Shown here one piece after another: positions 1-8,706 of a DNA stretch of 64,000 nt. Below the pieces are notes generated by a model. That model was not told where the DNA came from. It worked only from the letters and a program-made list of their open reading frames with translations, and searched no databases. Made by a program: the position numbers and the translations under genes. Source of the stretch: a candidate division KSB1 bacterium (GTDB lineage: Bacteria > Electryoneota > RPQS01); NCBI GenBank assembly GCA_016214895.1, contig JACRMR010000025.1:78222-142221 (forward strand). The letters are read 5' to 3'. The number at the start of each line of letters is the position of its first letter. The stretch's first letter is position 1.

Positions 1-53
1 TGTGTCAGTCTCAATCTGACGACCATAATCTAACCTTCTGGAGTTTCGAAATC

Positions 54-69
54 TGTGAACCCGTTTACA
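54..69. promoter_or_regulatory. CRP/FNR-type operator, copy 1
   Basis: The site reads TGTGAACCCGTTTACA, which fits the TGTGA-N6-TTACA layout of CRP/FNR-family operators. It lies past the stop of the P460 gene, so it probably serves a leftward gene beyond the left edge. Copy 2 is 63 bp away, close to six helical turns. The assignment to the neighbouring regulator is inference. Confidence 0.55.
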
Positions 70-116
70 GTTTAATCATTTTTTGGGAGGCTTTAGAGTG
101 ATGATATCGATCCAAC

Positions 117-132
117 TGTAAACTGGTTTACA
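117..132. promoter_or_regulatory. CRP/FNR-type operator, copy 2
   Basis: The site reads TGTAAACTGGTTTACA. Its arms GTAAAC and GTTTAC are perfectly complementary around a TG centre, making this the best of the three copies. It lies on the same helical face as copy 1 (63 bp apart). Confidence 0.6.
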
Positions 133-195
133 ATTTGCGCCTCACGCCGACAGGAAATCGGTGCTTACGCACTTGCGTCACACTGATACCTGCGT

Positions 196-1242
196 TCAGT
201 TCCCAAGATGCGGGTGACGGAATACAAAGTCGGCTCCGGCTCCCGAATTAGCTGCCGAGTGGCAGGCCACGCACATATTCATCATCGTTCCGTTTCCGCG
301 CACGACACTCGAATCTCCGTGGGAGAACATGAACCATTCCCAGTTCCCATTGGCTGAATCAAAGCCTGCTCCGCGCTTCACCATGCCGGTGACGCTGCCC
401 ATCATCGGGTAGTTGCGATGGCCTGTGCTGTCAATTGTGGATGCGACCTTCAGCAGGAGGGTGCCGACAGGAAACTGCCCATTCACGGCGCGTGCAGCGG
501 GCTGCCAGCGATAGATCTCTCGACTGAAATCTTCTGTTTGTCCATGCATACCAGAGAGAAAAGGATCCGGTCCAAATGTGCTGTCCACTCGATCCCACGT
601 CTCGCGATTGGCAATGAAGTCCCATTCCTCACCGTCGGGTATCACATTGGTTGCAGAAGGATGCGCAAACACGTAGTCCTTGCCCCCGGCAAACGACGCC
701 GCATTGTGGCAGGCCATGCACATGCCGTTCATCACATTAGTACCTCGCTCCATGATTTGCGAGGCATCATTACTCAGGATGAAGTACTCCCACCCGCCGC
801 CTGACGGGTTAAACTCACCGCCACGTTTGACCATTGCGAGAACGCCACCCATGGCGGGCCAGATCTTGTCGCCGCTATCTGTCCATCCGTGAGTTTCCTT
901 GACGATGATTGTCTCGCGGGGATAAGTCGAATCGCTGATGCTGAGATTCTGACTCGCCCAGACCTCTCTGACGCGCTCCGGAGTATTGCCTTCGTGCGCT
1001 TCTCCGAGTGATGCACTGTTCGTGGGAAAAGTCGTGTAATCTGCCCTCGACCATTGCACGTATGCCTGAAGATCCTGAACCTGCGCCTCGTAGCCATTGT
1101 CAGGCACGGGCTGAGTGCCTTTATCGTCGTCAGAGCATCCGCTAAGGAATAAGATCAGTCCAGCGATCAACCATGCGACCGCCAGTATCCAGAGTCCATT
1201 GGTGCGTTTTGGTGAACAACAGTCAAAAATGCAGTGATTCAT
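196..1242 (-). CDS. Tandem cytochrome P460-like di-haem lipoprotein
   Basis: A 348-residue exported lipoprotein. A membrane segment ends in the lipobox LSGC (Cys36), so it should be lipid-anchored on the periplasmic or outer face. Two c-type haem motifs are visible, CMACH near residue 173 and CVACH near 324. Each closes a repeat of about 140 residues that holds a VKRG.GF-(S/G)-GNWEWF-like block and ends in D(Y/F)VF.HP. This pattern matches the cytochrome P460 / cytochrome c'-beta fold, whose members oxidise hydroxylamine or bind NO. The protein therefore looks like a duplicated P460 domain. The start is chosen for a GAGG just upstream. A CRP-type operator lies about 70 bp upstream and a Crp/Fnr regulator is next door, so a role in nitrosative or redox stress is inferred. 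The family assignment is fairly secure; the substrate is unknown. Confidence 0.75.
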   Translation of the reverse strand: MNHCIFDCCSPKRTNGLWILAVAWLIAGLILFLSGCSDDDKGTQPVPDNGYEAQVQDLQAYVQWSRADYTTFPTNSASLGEAHEGNTPERVREVWASQNLSISDSTYPRETIIVKETHGWTDSGDKIWPAMGGVLAMVKRGGEFNPSGGGWEYFILSNDASQIMERGTNVMNGMCMACHNAASFAGGKDYVFAHPSATNVIPDGEEWDFIANRETWDRVDSTFGPDPFLSGMHGQTEDFSREIYRWQPAARAVNGQFPVGTLLLKVASTIDSTGHRNYPMMGSVTGMVKRGAGFDSANGNWEWFMFSHGDSSVVRGNGTMMNMCVACHSAANSGAGADFVFRHPHLGN

Positions 1243-1309
1243 CTGAGTCCTCTTGCGGAAGATTGGTTTGTTAGTTGCCCAGAACTTAAGGATTACGCCC
1301 GCCTTATTC

Positions 1310-1325
1310 AGTGAACTGGTTTACA
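1310..1325. promoter_or_regulatory. CRP/FNR-type operator, copy 3, upstream of the P460 gene
   Basis: The site reads AGTGAACTGGTTTACA and shares the core GAACTGGTTTACA with copy 2. It sits 68 bp upstream of the P460 start codon, a position suited to an activator. It lies between that gene and the regulator gene, both leftward. Confidence 0.6.
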
Positions 1326-1365
1326 AATGCTGGAGATTGAGGGATCGCCGCTCCATAAAACAAAG

Positions 1366-1387
1366 CCCGCCGAATTGCTTCGGCGGG
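1366..1387 (-). terminator. Rho-independent terminator of the efflux/regulator operon
   Basis: A perfect 9-bp stem (CCCGCCGAA / TTCGGCGGG) with loop TTGC lies 32 bp past the regulator stop codon. Read on the minus strand it is followed by a T-rich tail, CTTTGTTTTA. It separates the efflux-regulator transcript from the P460 gene. Confidence 0.8.
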
Positions 1388-1418
1388 AGTCATAGCAGCA
1401 GCCAGTCAACCCGGTCAC

Positions 1419-2108
1419 CTATTTTTCGAAGACCTTTCTCAAGCGCTCGGGTTCGGGTAAAATGAGGCGGCGGCGATCTTGGATCACCAGGCTGTCATTC
1501 TCGAATCTGCCCAGGACAGTCGTCACCATTTCCCTTGTGGCACCAATCAGATGTCCGATCTCCTGGTGCGTTAGGCGGATTCTGATTCGTGTGCCATTCG
1601 GGACCTTTTGTCCATCAGACTCTGCGAGTCCAAAAAGGAGTTTCGCGATCCGGGACGGGACGTCAAGAAACAACAAGTCACGAATCGCAGCTTCCACGCG
1701 ACGCATCCGTAATCCCAAGAGTTTGTTGACCGATAACATCATGTCTTGGCGTGACTTGACCATCTCCATAAACGACTCACGCGAGATCCGGCACAGGTAG
1801 CTGTCTTCCAAGGCGACGGCTTGAGTCTGTGCGTCTGCTCGATCCACAAGATCAAGCTCGCCGAAGATTTCGCCGGGCTTCATCAGGGCTACCGTCGCTG
1901 TTTTCCCGTCTTCTGTGATGAAGGACAACTTGATAAGCCCCTCCTTCAGAAAGTAGATCCAATGAGTCGGTTCGCCTTGAAGATAAACAGGATCGGCTCG
2001 ATGTACATGATCGGTCTGAACCATGGTCTCAACTGATTCCATGTCTGCCTCAGACATTCCATTGAAGATGTTGAAGTTCTTGAGGTACCAGAGAGGCTCA
2101 TGTCCCAT
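1419..2108 (-). CDS. Crp/Fnr-family transcriptional regulator
   Basis: A 229-residue protein with an N-terminal cyclic-nucleotide-binding-type beta barrel (about residues 15-130, with the signature GEIFGEL) and a C-terminal Crp-type winged helix (about 165-220, LTHQEIGHLIGATREMVTTV). The recognition helix keeps the R-E pair that CRP uses to read TGTGA, but the later Arg is Thr. Only one cysteine is present, so an FNR-type 4Fe-4S sensor is excluded; a haem, NO or small-molecule ligand is possible. AGGAGA stands upstream of the ATG. It follows the tolC-like gene by 39 bp and is probably the last gene of the efflux operon. Three palindromes of CRP-type spacing nearby are its likely targets (inference). 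Confidence 0.88.
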   Translation of the reverse strand: MGHEPLWYLKNFNIFNGMSEADMESVETMVQTDHVHRADPVYLQGEPTHWIYFLKEGLIKLSFITEDGKTATVALMKPGEIFGELDLVDRADAQTQAVALEDSYLCRISRESFMEMVKSRQDMMLSVNKLLGLRMRRVEAAIRDLLFLDVPSRIAKLLFGLAESDGQKVPNGTRIRIRLTHQEIGHLIGATREMVTTVLGRFENDSLVIQDRRRLILPEPERLRKVFEK

Positions 2109-2147
2109 TTCGAATCTCCTGTCGAGTGCGCTGAAAACTTCCTCAAG

Positions 2148-3527
2148 TTAGTGATTTTCAGCGACTTTTTCAATGATGGCCTCCTTGGTCAAGTTGCCTT
2201 GTGCCAGTCGGAGGTCTATCCACCTGCTGTCCGCATCGGCAATCGCGAGGGCTAAATCGAGAGATGCTTGTGCCAACTGATCTTCCGCGTCAAATACGTC
2301 GATGATGGAAATCAGGCCATTTTCATAAGCGGCAAGCGCGGCTGCCTGAGCTGCAATTGCAGCATCGTGCGCATCTTTCGCACCCGTGAGACGCTCCTCA
2401 GAATCCAGAAACCCGAAACGTGCAGACACATACGCACCAACCATCTCCTGCTGTGTCAGTTTCCACGCCAGTTTTTCCCTGCGAGCCTTGGCCTGTGTGC
2501 CGCGGATCTTCGCCAAGTCTCCTGCAGAGACCGTCCAGTTCAGCAGAACAATAGCGTCATGCCGAGATGTCAAGCTGTCGCGGACAATTCCAAGGTCAGT
2601 GCTTATGATACGTGCATCGACCTCAGGCAATAGGAGATCAGCGATGGCAGCGTTCCGACCTTGCCCGGCTGCGTTCTTGGCATGGCGCGCTGCGACCACG
2701 CGGGGATGGTTGGATAACTCGAATTCCGAGTCTGAAGTATCAGCCCAATTCACGATGGGATACATTTCCGGACTGCCGGGTAAAACGAGTTCTTCCGGTG
2801 GAATGTCAACCCACACCGCCAAACTCGTACTCGACGTTGTGTAGAGTTGGTGTGCTTCGGCGGCAGACCGTCGCAAGGAGCCGACACGCGACCGCGCTTT
2901 TGCCACATCTAAATCACTGCTTAAACCGAGGGCTTTGCGCTCCTCCGTGATGTCAAGGACCTGCAAGTGGTCCCGCAGCGAGCGGTTTGCAGCGCTTAGT
3001 CCGACCGCCGCAACCATCAGGTTGTCGTAACGGTGAACGGCAATTGCCAAAGCCTGCTGGCGAATTGTCACCAAATTCATCCTCTGTTCAAGCAGAAGAT
3101 CTCGTGCGGAAAGGGCGCTGAAGATCTGAGATGCGACGTTCAGGCGATATCCAAACCACACTGAATTCTGATAGGATCGGTAGTCCACATCAACCAAGTC
3201 GCCGCCCGTACCCTGGGCGGTGCCGTCCACTGTCTTCTGCAGGACGCCCAGCGAGGACTCAGGAAATAAGTCAAGGCTCGACTGGTAGCTCTGGGCGCGA
3301 GCCACGTCTGTTTGCGCGCGCTGCATGAGCAGTTGCGGATTGACTGCGTCCGCCCGCTCCAGGATCTCATCGATCGTAACAAGTCTCTGGGGGGCACTGT
3401 GGTCAGCAAAGATCGTGGAATCGAGGCGTAAGCGCACATTCATCACCCCTGCATCCTGGGCGATTGCACGCGAGGAAAGCACAAGAACCGTAGCAACAAC
3501 GGGAAAGCGTCTGATCAGATTCATCAC
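2148..3527 (-). CDS. TolC-family outer-membrane efflux protein
   Basis: A 459-residue protein with an N-terminal signal peptide (cleavage after about AIAQ) and two long alpha-helical, Ala/Gln/Leu-rich halves typical of outer-membrane efflux proteins. Near the C-terminus is AAYENGLISIIDVFDAEDQL, the usual second-repeat block of this family (the Y..G....DV....L pattern). It should form the trimeric exit duct of the tripartite pump. Its start overlaps the stop of the membrane-fusion gene by 4 bp (ATGA), so the two are translationally coupled. Substrates cannot be predicted from sequence. Confidence 0.88.
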   Translation of the reverse strand: MMNLIRRFPVVATVLVLSSRAIAQDAGVMNVRLRLDSTIFADHSAPQRLVTIDEILERADAVNPQLLMQRAQTDVARAQSYQSSLDLFPESSLGVLQKTVDGTAQGTGGDLVDVDYRSYQNSVWFGYRLNVASQIFSALSARDLLLEQRMNLVTIRQQALAIAVHRYDNLMVAAVGLSAANRSLRDHLQVLDITEERKALGLSSDLDVAKARSRVGSLRRSAAEAHQLYTTSSTSLAVWVDIPPEELVLPGSPEMYPIVNWADTSDSEFELSNHPRVVAARHAKNAAGQGRNAAIADLLLPEVDARIISTDLGIVRDSLTSRHDAIVLLNWTVSAGDLAKIRGTQAKARREKLAWKLTQQEMVGAYVSARFGFLDSEERLTGAKDAHDAAIAAQAAALAAYENGLISIIDVFDAEDQLAQASLDLALAIADADSRWIDLRLAQGNLTKEAIIEKVAENH

Positions 3528-4702
3528 GAAGCCGAACCTCCGCTGGAAGCTACTCGCACGGAATCTCCAGCTGCGAGCGTAACGGGACCGCTAATGATCA
3601 CCGGCGTCGCCGAGGAAAGCTGACACTTCACCGTGCACTCCTTGCCATCGTCATAGACCAGTTCTACCGGAACCTTGCTGGCTCTCCCGTTTTCGGCAGT
3701 CAGAACAAATAGCTCCTTCTTTTCTTTCCTCAGAGCCCGTGAGGGAATGCGGATGTCATCTTCTGATCCCTGAAGCACAAGGAATACCGTGCAGAACATC
3801 CCCGGCCGATATTCGCGCGCTGTGTTGCTGAGGTCGCTTTCCGCTCGCATCGTGCGCGTCGAAGAGGAAAGCGCCCCGGCGATACGAGTGATACTTGCTT
3901 CGTACATCCTTCCCTCAGCCGAGCTTAAGTAGAACGAAATACTTTGACCGACGTTCACTCTCGGGGCAGCATAATCCGGAATTTCCATCTTGAGCCGCAG
4001 GAAGTCGCTGCGCATAATCTCGACAATCGGCGACTGCATGGAGCCGCTGGTGACAAGATTTCCAACGTCCACCATGCGGCGCGTTACTGTGCCACGGAAC
4101 GGAGCATGAATCGTAGAATAATGCGCGAATGATTGCAGCTCATCGCGTCGGGACTGGGCGACCTGTAGTTCAGCTTCAGCAACATGCAATTGAGCTACGG
4201 ATTGATCGTACTTCTGCAGTGTTTCCGCGAGTTGCTGATCGGACACGGCACCGGGTGAGGATTTCAGTAGATTGGATACACGCCCGGCCATAAGTCCCAA
4301 AAGCGTTGAGTCGGCCCGTGTCTTCTCGATTCGCGCGGTAGCCGCGACAACTTCTGCTTCGGAACTCTTGAGCTTCGAGTCAAGATCGGGAACGGAGATA
4401 ACGGCGAGAACTTGGCTTTCTGCGACTTCATCGCCGATGTCCACGCTCACATCGCTGATATAGCCCGTCACGCGCGCATAAAGAACGGCCTGCTCGTAGG
4501 GCTCGATGGTGCCGGTCAGCGTTATGGGGCGATCGTTCTCACCCACGATGCATTGAGCAATAGATACCTCCGCCACCGCGTGCGAGCCGACGGAGGACGG
4601 ATTGAAATGCTCTAAGGCTTGGTTCTGCTTCCAAAGTCGCCATGACGTCACGGCCAGGATGAGGATCAGCAGAATGCTAAGGGTTGGCCAGTATTTTTTC
4701 AT
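3524..4702 (-). CDS. RND efflux periplasmic adaptor (membrane fusion protein)
   Basis: A 392-residue HlyD/AcrA-type adaptor. It has an N-terminal membrane anchor (about residues 5-22), a biotinyl-lipoyl-like region (VTGYISDVSVDIGDEV, about 78-93), a coiled-coil hairpin (about 105-190, Ala/Glu/Leu-rich), the second lipoyl half (IHAPFRGTVTRRMVDVG), and beta-barrel and membrane-proximal domains. It bridges the RND pump and the TolC-like channel. It sits 21 bp downstream of the pump gene and overlaps the tolC-like gene, consistent with one operon. No lipobox is seen, so anchoring is by the N-terminal helix. Confidence 0.9.
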   Translation of the reverse strand: MKKYWPTLSILLILILAVTSWRLWKQNQALEHFNPSSVGSHAVAEVSIAQCIVGENDRPITLTGTIEPYEQAVLYARVTGYISDVSVDIGDEVAESQVLAVISVPDLDSKLKSSEAEVVAATARIEKTRADSTLLGLMAGRVSNLLKSSPGAVSDQQLAETLQKYDQSVAQLHVAEAELQVAQSRRDELQSFAHYSTIHAPFRGTVTRRMVDVGNLVTSGSMQSPIVEIMRSDFLRLKMEIPDYAAPRVNVGQSISFYLSSAEGRMYEASITRIAGALSSSTRTMRAESDLSNTAREYRPGMFCTVFLVLQGSEDDIRIPSRALRKEKKELFVLTAENGRASKVPVELVYDDGKECTVKCQLSSATPVIISGPVTLAAGDSVRVASSGGSAS

Positions 4703-4723
4703 GTTGGTATACGCTGAGGTGAG

Positions 4724-7700
4724 CTAAGCCGTAGCTGATTCCTGAGATGCAGTCGCGGTTGTTTTCCTGCTGCGTTTGAATTCCGCATATAGCGCTGGTG
4801 TGACAAAGAGAGTAAGCGCCGTGGCGCCCAGAACGCCGCCAATGATCGCGCGTGCAAGCGGAGCGTTAGCCTCGCCGCCGGCCCCGCCAATTGCCATTGG
4901 CGTGAGGGCAAGAGTTGCAGCCATCGCGGTCATCAGAATAGGACGGATTCTCACCCTCGCAGCGTCCGTGATGGCGTCTTCCACTGATGCACCCTGTTCC
5001 ATTCGGCGATTGGCGAAATCCACAAGCAAGACACTATACGCGACAACGATTCCCACCATCATGATGATTCCCATGAAGGACATGATGCTCAGCGCCGTTC
5101 CGGTTGCGAAGAGGAACAGGACCACTCCAATGAGTCCCAGCGGAATGGTCAAGAGAACAATGAACGGATCTACGAAAGAGCGAAACTGCACGACCATGAC
5201 CAGATACACAAGCAGCGCGGCGATCAACAGCCCCGTCGCGAACTGACCGAATGCATCTCGCATGGTGTGCATTTCGCCCGTCATCGTATAACTATATCCC
5301 AGCCCGGCAAACTCGCCGCCTTCCACGGCATAATACACACCGCGCGCCGACTCTTTCTCTGCCGGCTTGATCGCGTCGGAGCGCGCGAGCCGCTGCTCGA
5401 TCTTTGCTACCACCGAGCCGATGTCATAACCGGGTCTAACAGCAGCATACACGTCGATAACGCGCGTGATGTTCATGTGATTGATGACCGCAGGACCTGT
5501 CGAGCGTTCGATTTTAACAAGATTTCCCAGTGGCACGGCTTCTCGCCCGCCGGGGCTGGTTACGGGGATATTGAGCAAGGTCTCTACCGATGTCAGGTCT
5601 GCCTCAGCATATTGAGCACCGATGAAGTAGTGATTGCCGTTGCGCTCGTCAATCCAGAAAGCAGGATTAAATCCGACGCTGGAGTTGGTCGCGGTCACCA
5701 GGTTCTTAATCACGTCTTCCACGTTGATACCTGCATATGCGGACTTCAAACGATCAATATCCACGTCCAGCACAGGATAATCAAGCCGCTGAGCGATGCG
5801 GACATCGGTCGCGCCGTCCACTTGCTCTATCTCTTGCTTGATCAACTTTGCAATGTTGAAATTCGTGTGTAAATTACTGCCCGAAACCTGCAGATGAATC
5901 GGTGCAGGCTCGCCGAGGTTCATGGCTGCCGTAAGCATCCCGCCGGTATCAAAAGAGAACTCGACATCAGGAAATTTCTCACGCAGTGACTGACGCAACC
6001 TGCTTACGTAGTCAAAGGTGGATGGATAGCCACGTTTCCCTTTGAGTTGAACCAGCACGAAAGCGTCCATCGGGCCGACATTCGGCGTGTAGGCTGCGGG
6101 CCAGTCCATCAGCACACCGATATTCGAGATGAGGATGCGCAAGTTTGACTCCGGACGCTTTTCCTCCTTCGGGTATGCGGGATCGGGCTCACCGAGCAAC
6201 TCTATGACTGCTCGCTCCACCGCACGCACCGTTTCCTCAGTGTGTTCGATGCGCGTTCCCGACGGCAGCCGCACGAGCATCTGGAACTGCTTCGCGTCCA
6301 CCGGAGGATAAAGCTCGCGACCAAGAGAACTCCCGAGCACAAGGGTAATGACACCTAGTGCGATTACCGTCACAAAAACGGCGCGCCTTCGGCTAAGAAT
6401 ATGTTTTACGGTCTCAGCGTAGCGCCGGGCAAGCTTGAACTCCTTGTGATCATGCGCCGACTGAAGCTTTAGGAATCGCACACAAAGCACAGGAATCAAT
6501 GTAATTGCCACCAGATAGGAACCAATGATCGCAAACACAGCGGCGATGGCCAGCGGCGCGAACAAGAACTTCGCCATGCCGGTCAGGAACACGACGGGAT
6601 AGAAGACCGTAATAAACGTGAGTGTCGAGATCAGCACAGGCCGGGCAACCTCCGTTGTGCCATGTAACGCGGCATGGTGGAGGTCCTCCCCATCATTCAT
6701 CCGCCGCATAATGTTCTCGATGACGACGATGGATTGGTCAACAACGATGCCGACGATCAGCGCGAGTCCGCCCAAGGTCATGGCATTCAGCGTGTCCCCT
6801 GTATAGAATAGTCCTATGACGGCGGCCAAAAGCGACACCGGTATTGAGAGAGACGCGATCAGCGTAATGCCGAAGCGACGCAGGAACAGGAAAACCACTC
6901 CAGCCGCCAGTAACGCACCAAGCAGTGCTTCTGTCTGGAGGCTATTCACCGAGTTACGCACATAAACTGACTGATCGAGGACGACGTCAAGCGAGAGATC
7001 CTTTGCCTTGGGATTGAACTCGCGTAGCCGTGCGAGCGTCTGTTCCAGACTGCCGCGTATCGAATTGACAATTTCAATCGTGTTGGCTCCGGGCTGCCGG
7101 TAGATGGGAATATAGACTTGCCGCTTTTCGTTGATGCGCACGACGTTGCTTTGAATCTGAGAGGCATCCTGCGCCCGGGCTACATCCCTAAGCAGGATCG
7201 GTGCGCCGTCCCGGATCGCGATGGGAATGTCATTGAGCATTTCCACTTCGGGAACCATCGAATTGGCGAATATCTGATAGTCCAGATCGCCGATCTTCAT
7301 GTTGCCCGCCGGAATAAAAACATTCTGTTTCTGCAGTGCGCGCACTACATCCATCGGCGAAAGTTCGCGTGCCTCCAGCTTTTCCCGATCCACGTAAGAG
7401 AGAATGCGCCGCAGCTGGCCACCATAAACAGCCGGGGCAATCACGCCCTGAATGGACTGCAGACGGTTTCTCAGCTCAAAGTATGCGACATCATACAGTT
7501 CCTTCTCATTCATCCCCGGTGATGAGACGCTGACCAGGCAGAGCGGAAGCGAGGCGGTGGGATCAAACGGCATGACCATTGGCGGAACCGTACCCGGCGG
7601 AAGGTAGTAGAGATCGCTCATCGCATAGGAGGTCACCTGACTCATTGCTGTTTCGAGGCTGATGCCTTCGCGAAAAAAGTCCTTGACCACCGAAACGCCG

Positions 7701-7951
7701 AGCATGGACCTGCCCTCCTGGTGCTCGATTCCCACCGACTGCCCTGTCCACCTCTCAATCCGGCTCATGATATCGCGTTCCATGATTTCGGGGGGCATGC
7801 CCGGATAGAAAGTGACAATCTGAACTGCTGGAGTCTTGAAAATCGGCAAGAGATCCGCCGGGATCTTCGTATAAGAGGTCATACCTATAACCACAATGGC
7901 CAGAGCAGCTACGAAAACGATGTATGGGTTTCGGAGAGCGAATTTAACCAA
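4724..7951 (-). CDS. RND-family efflux pump, inner-membrane subunit
   Basis: A 1,075-residue AcrB-like transporter of usual length. It has a first membrane helix at about residues 10-30, two large periplasmic loops, and two six-helix bundles. The TM4 motif reads GIVVDQSIVVIEN, so the first of the two proton-relay aspartates (near residue 405) is kept and the second is Gln. In TM10 the AcrB Lys940 region reads GIVVAYSVLLVDF, so the usual Lys is absent. This departs from the classical HAE-1 relay and may mark a divergent subgroup. Translation appears to start at TTG with AAGGA upstream. The gene leads a leftward operon (pump, adaptor, channel, Crp/Fnr regulator). Substrate is unknown; drugs or organic toxins are typical for the family. 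Confidence 0.92.
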   Translation of the reverse strand: MVKFALRNPYIVFVAALAIVVIGMTSYTKIPADLLPIFKTPAVQIVTFYPGMPPEIMERDIMSRIERWTGQSVGIEHQEGRSMLGVSVVKDFFREGISLETAMSQVTSYAMSDLYYLPPGTVPPMVMPFDPTASLPLCLVSVSSPGMNEKELYDVAYFELRNRLQSIQGVIAPAVYGGQLRRILSYVDREKLEARELSPMDVVRALQKQNVFIPAGNMKIGDLDYQIFANSMVPEVEMLNDIPIAIRDGAPILLRDVARAQDASQIQSNVVRINEKRQVYIPIYRQPGANTIEIVNSIRGSLEQTLARLREFNPKAKDLSLDVVLDQSVYVRNSVNSLQTEALLGALLAAGVVFLFLRRFGITLIASLSIPVSLLAAVIGLFYTGDTLNAMTLGGLALIVGIVVDQSIVVIENIMRRMNDGEDLHHAALHGTTEVARPVLISTLTFITVFYPVVFLTGMAKFLFAPLAIAAVFAIIGSYLVAITLIPVLCVRFLKLQSAHDHKEFKLARRYAETVKHILSRRRAVFVTVIALGVITLVLGSSLGRELYPPVDAKQFQMLVRLPSGTRIEHTEETVRAVERAVIELLGEPDPAYPKEEKRPESNLRILISNIGVLMDWPAAYTPNVGPMDAFVLVQLKGKRGYPSTFDYVSRLRQSLREKFPDVEFSFDTGGMLTAAMNLGEPAPIHLQVSGSNLHTNFNIAKLIKQEIEQVDGATDVRIAQRLDYPVLDVDIDRLKSAYAGINVEDVIKNLVTATNSSVGFNPAFWIDERNGNHYFIGAQYAEADLTSVETLLNIPVTSPGGREAVPLGNLVKIERSTGPAVINHMNITRVIDVYAAVRPGYDIGSVVAKIEQRLARSDAIKPAEKESARGVYYAVEGGEFAGLGYSYTMTGEMHTMRDAFGQFATGLLIAALLVYLVMVVQFRSFVDPFIVLLTIPLGLIGVVLFLFATGTALSIMSFMGIIMMVGIVVAYSVLLVDFANRRMEQGASVEDAITDAARVRIRPILMTAMAATLALTPMAIGGAGGEANAPLARAIIGGVLGATALTLFVTPALYAEFKRSRKTTATASQESATA

Positions 7952-8011
7952 GAGATCGTCCTTAGCAGAAACATTGAGTGGGTGACAGTCAGTTAATGTT
8001 AAACGCGCGAT

Positions 8012-8081
8012 GAAATCATACTATTTTGTATTTTATTATGTTACGTTGACATTGAGAGGGAATTCAGTCGAGTATGATTTC
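8012..8081. promoter_or_regulatory. Divergent promoter region with an 11-bp inverted repeat
   Basis: GAAATCATACT (8012-8022) and its exact complement AGTATGATTTC (8071-8081) flank a 48-bp AT-rich centre between the leftward efflux operon and the rightward sigma-factor gene. Each arm contains a -10-like TATGAT pointing towards its own gene. The + strand also has TTGACA at 8046-8051, but 21 bp from TATGAT, which is too far for a standard promoter. The arms could be a shared operator or two matched -10 regions. Confidence 0.5.
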
Positions 8082-8151
8082 TTGTTGCTCAATACATTAT
8101 ATTAAGGGTGACAGAGCCCTGTCCTAACAATAAAGGGTCCGAAAGCCAAAC

Positions 8152-8706
8152 TTGAGCGAGCGCCACTTCATTGCACAATTGGATCCGATTCGACCGCAGC
8201 TGCTGGCCTTCTGCCGTCACAGTCTGTGGAAATCTGCATTGCTTGAAGATGTTCTGCAGGAAATCCTGCTGACGGCATTCGAGAAGTATGACAGCTTTGA
8301 GCAGGGAACGGATTTTCGCGCCTGGATATTCCAGATCGCGTCTTTTGTCGTGTTCAACGTCAACCGAAAGTTCACTCGGGAGAAATTGTTGCTCGTTCCC
8401 GAGCCGATCGAAGAACTGAATATTGAGGCGGAACTGCGCGACGCGACTCGGCAGGAAGATTGGCTAAGTGATGCCCCCGACCTCAGCTTGCATTTCAGCG
8501 ACGATGTTTCTGCTGCTGTCAAGAGCCTCACGCTAAGCGAGCGATCCGTGCTGCTTCTGCGAATTGTGGCCGGATTGAGTATCGCGGACACGGCATCGGT
8601 ATTGTCTATGCCACAAGGAAGTGTAATGGGATTCTTTTCCCGAGCCAAGCGCAAAGTGCGCGTTCAACTGGCGACGCGAGATCGGGAAGGCGGAGGAACG
8701 TTATGA
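8152..8706 (+). CDS. ECF-type RNA polymerase sigma factor
   Basis: A 184-residue sigma-70-family protein with region 2 (about residues 15-85; LLEDVLQEILLTAFEKYDSF, then DFRAWIFQIASFVVFNVNRK) and region 4 (about 120-175; LTLSERSVLLLRIVAGLSIA followed by the SVMGFFSRAKRKVR recognition helix). It lacks regions 1 and 3, as expected for extracytoplasmic-function sigmas. The start appears to be TTG; no close Shine-Dalgarno is obvious, so the true start is uncertain by a few codons. Its stop overlaps the anti-sigma start by 4 bp (ATGA), the usual sigma/anti-sigma arrangement. The divergent efflux operon is a plausible target, by position only. Confidence 0.85.
   Translation: MSERHFIAQLDPIRPQLLAFCRHSLWKSALLEDVLQEILLTAFEKYDSFEQGTDFRAWIFQIASFVVFNVNRKFTREKLLLVPEPIEELNIEAELRDATRQEDWLSDAPDLSLHFSDDVSAAVKSLTLSERSVLLLRIVAGLSIADTASVLSMPQGSVMGFFSRAKRKVRVQLATRDREGGGTL

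Noticed and set aside
8046..8078. TTGACA...TATGAT as the sigma-factor promoter
   Set aside because: Spacer of 21 bp is too long for a standard sigma-70 promoter; kept only as part of the divergent region description.
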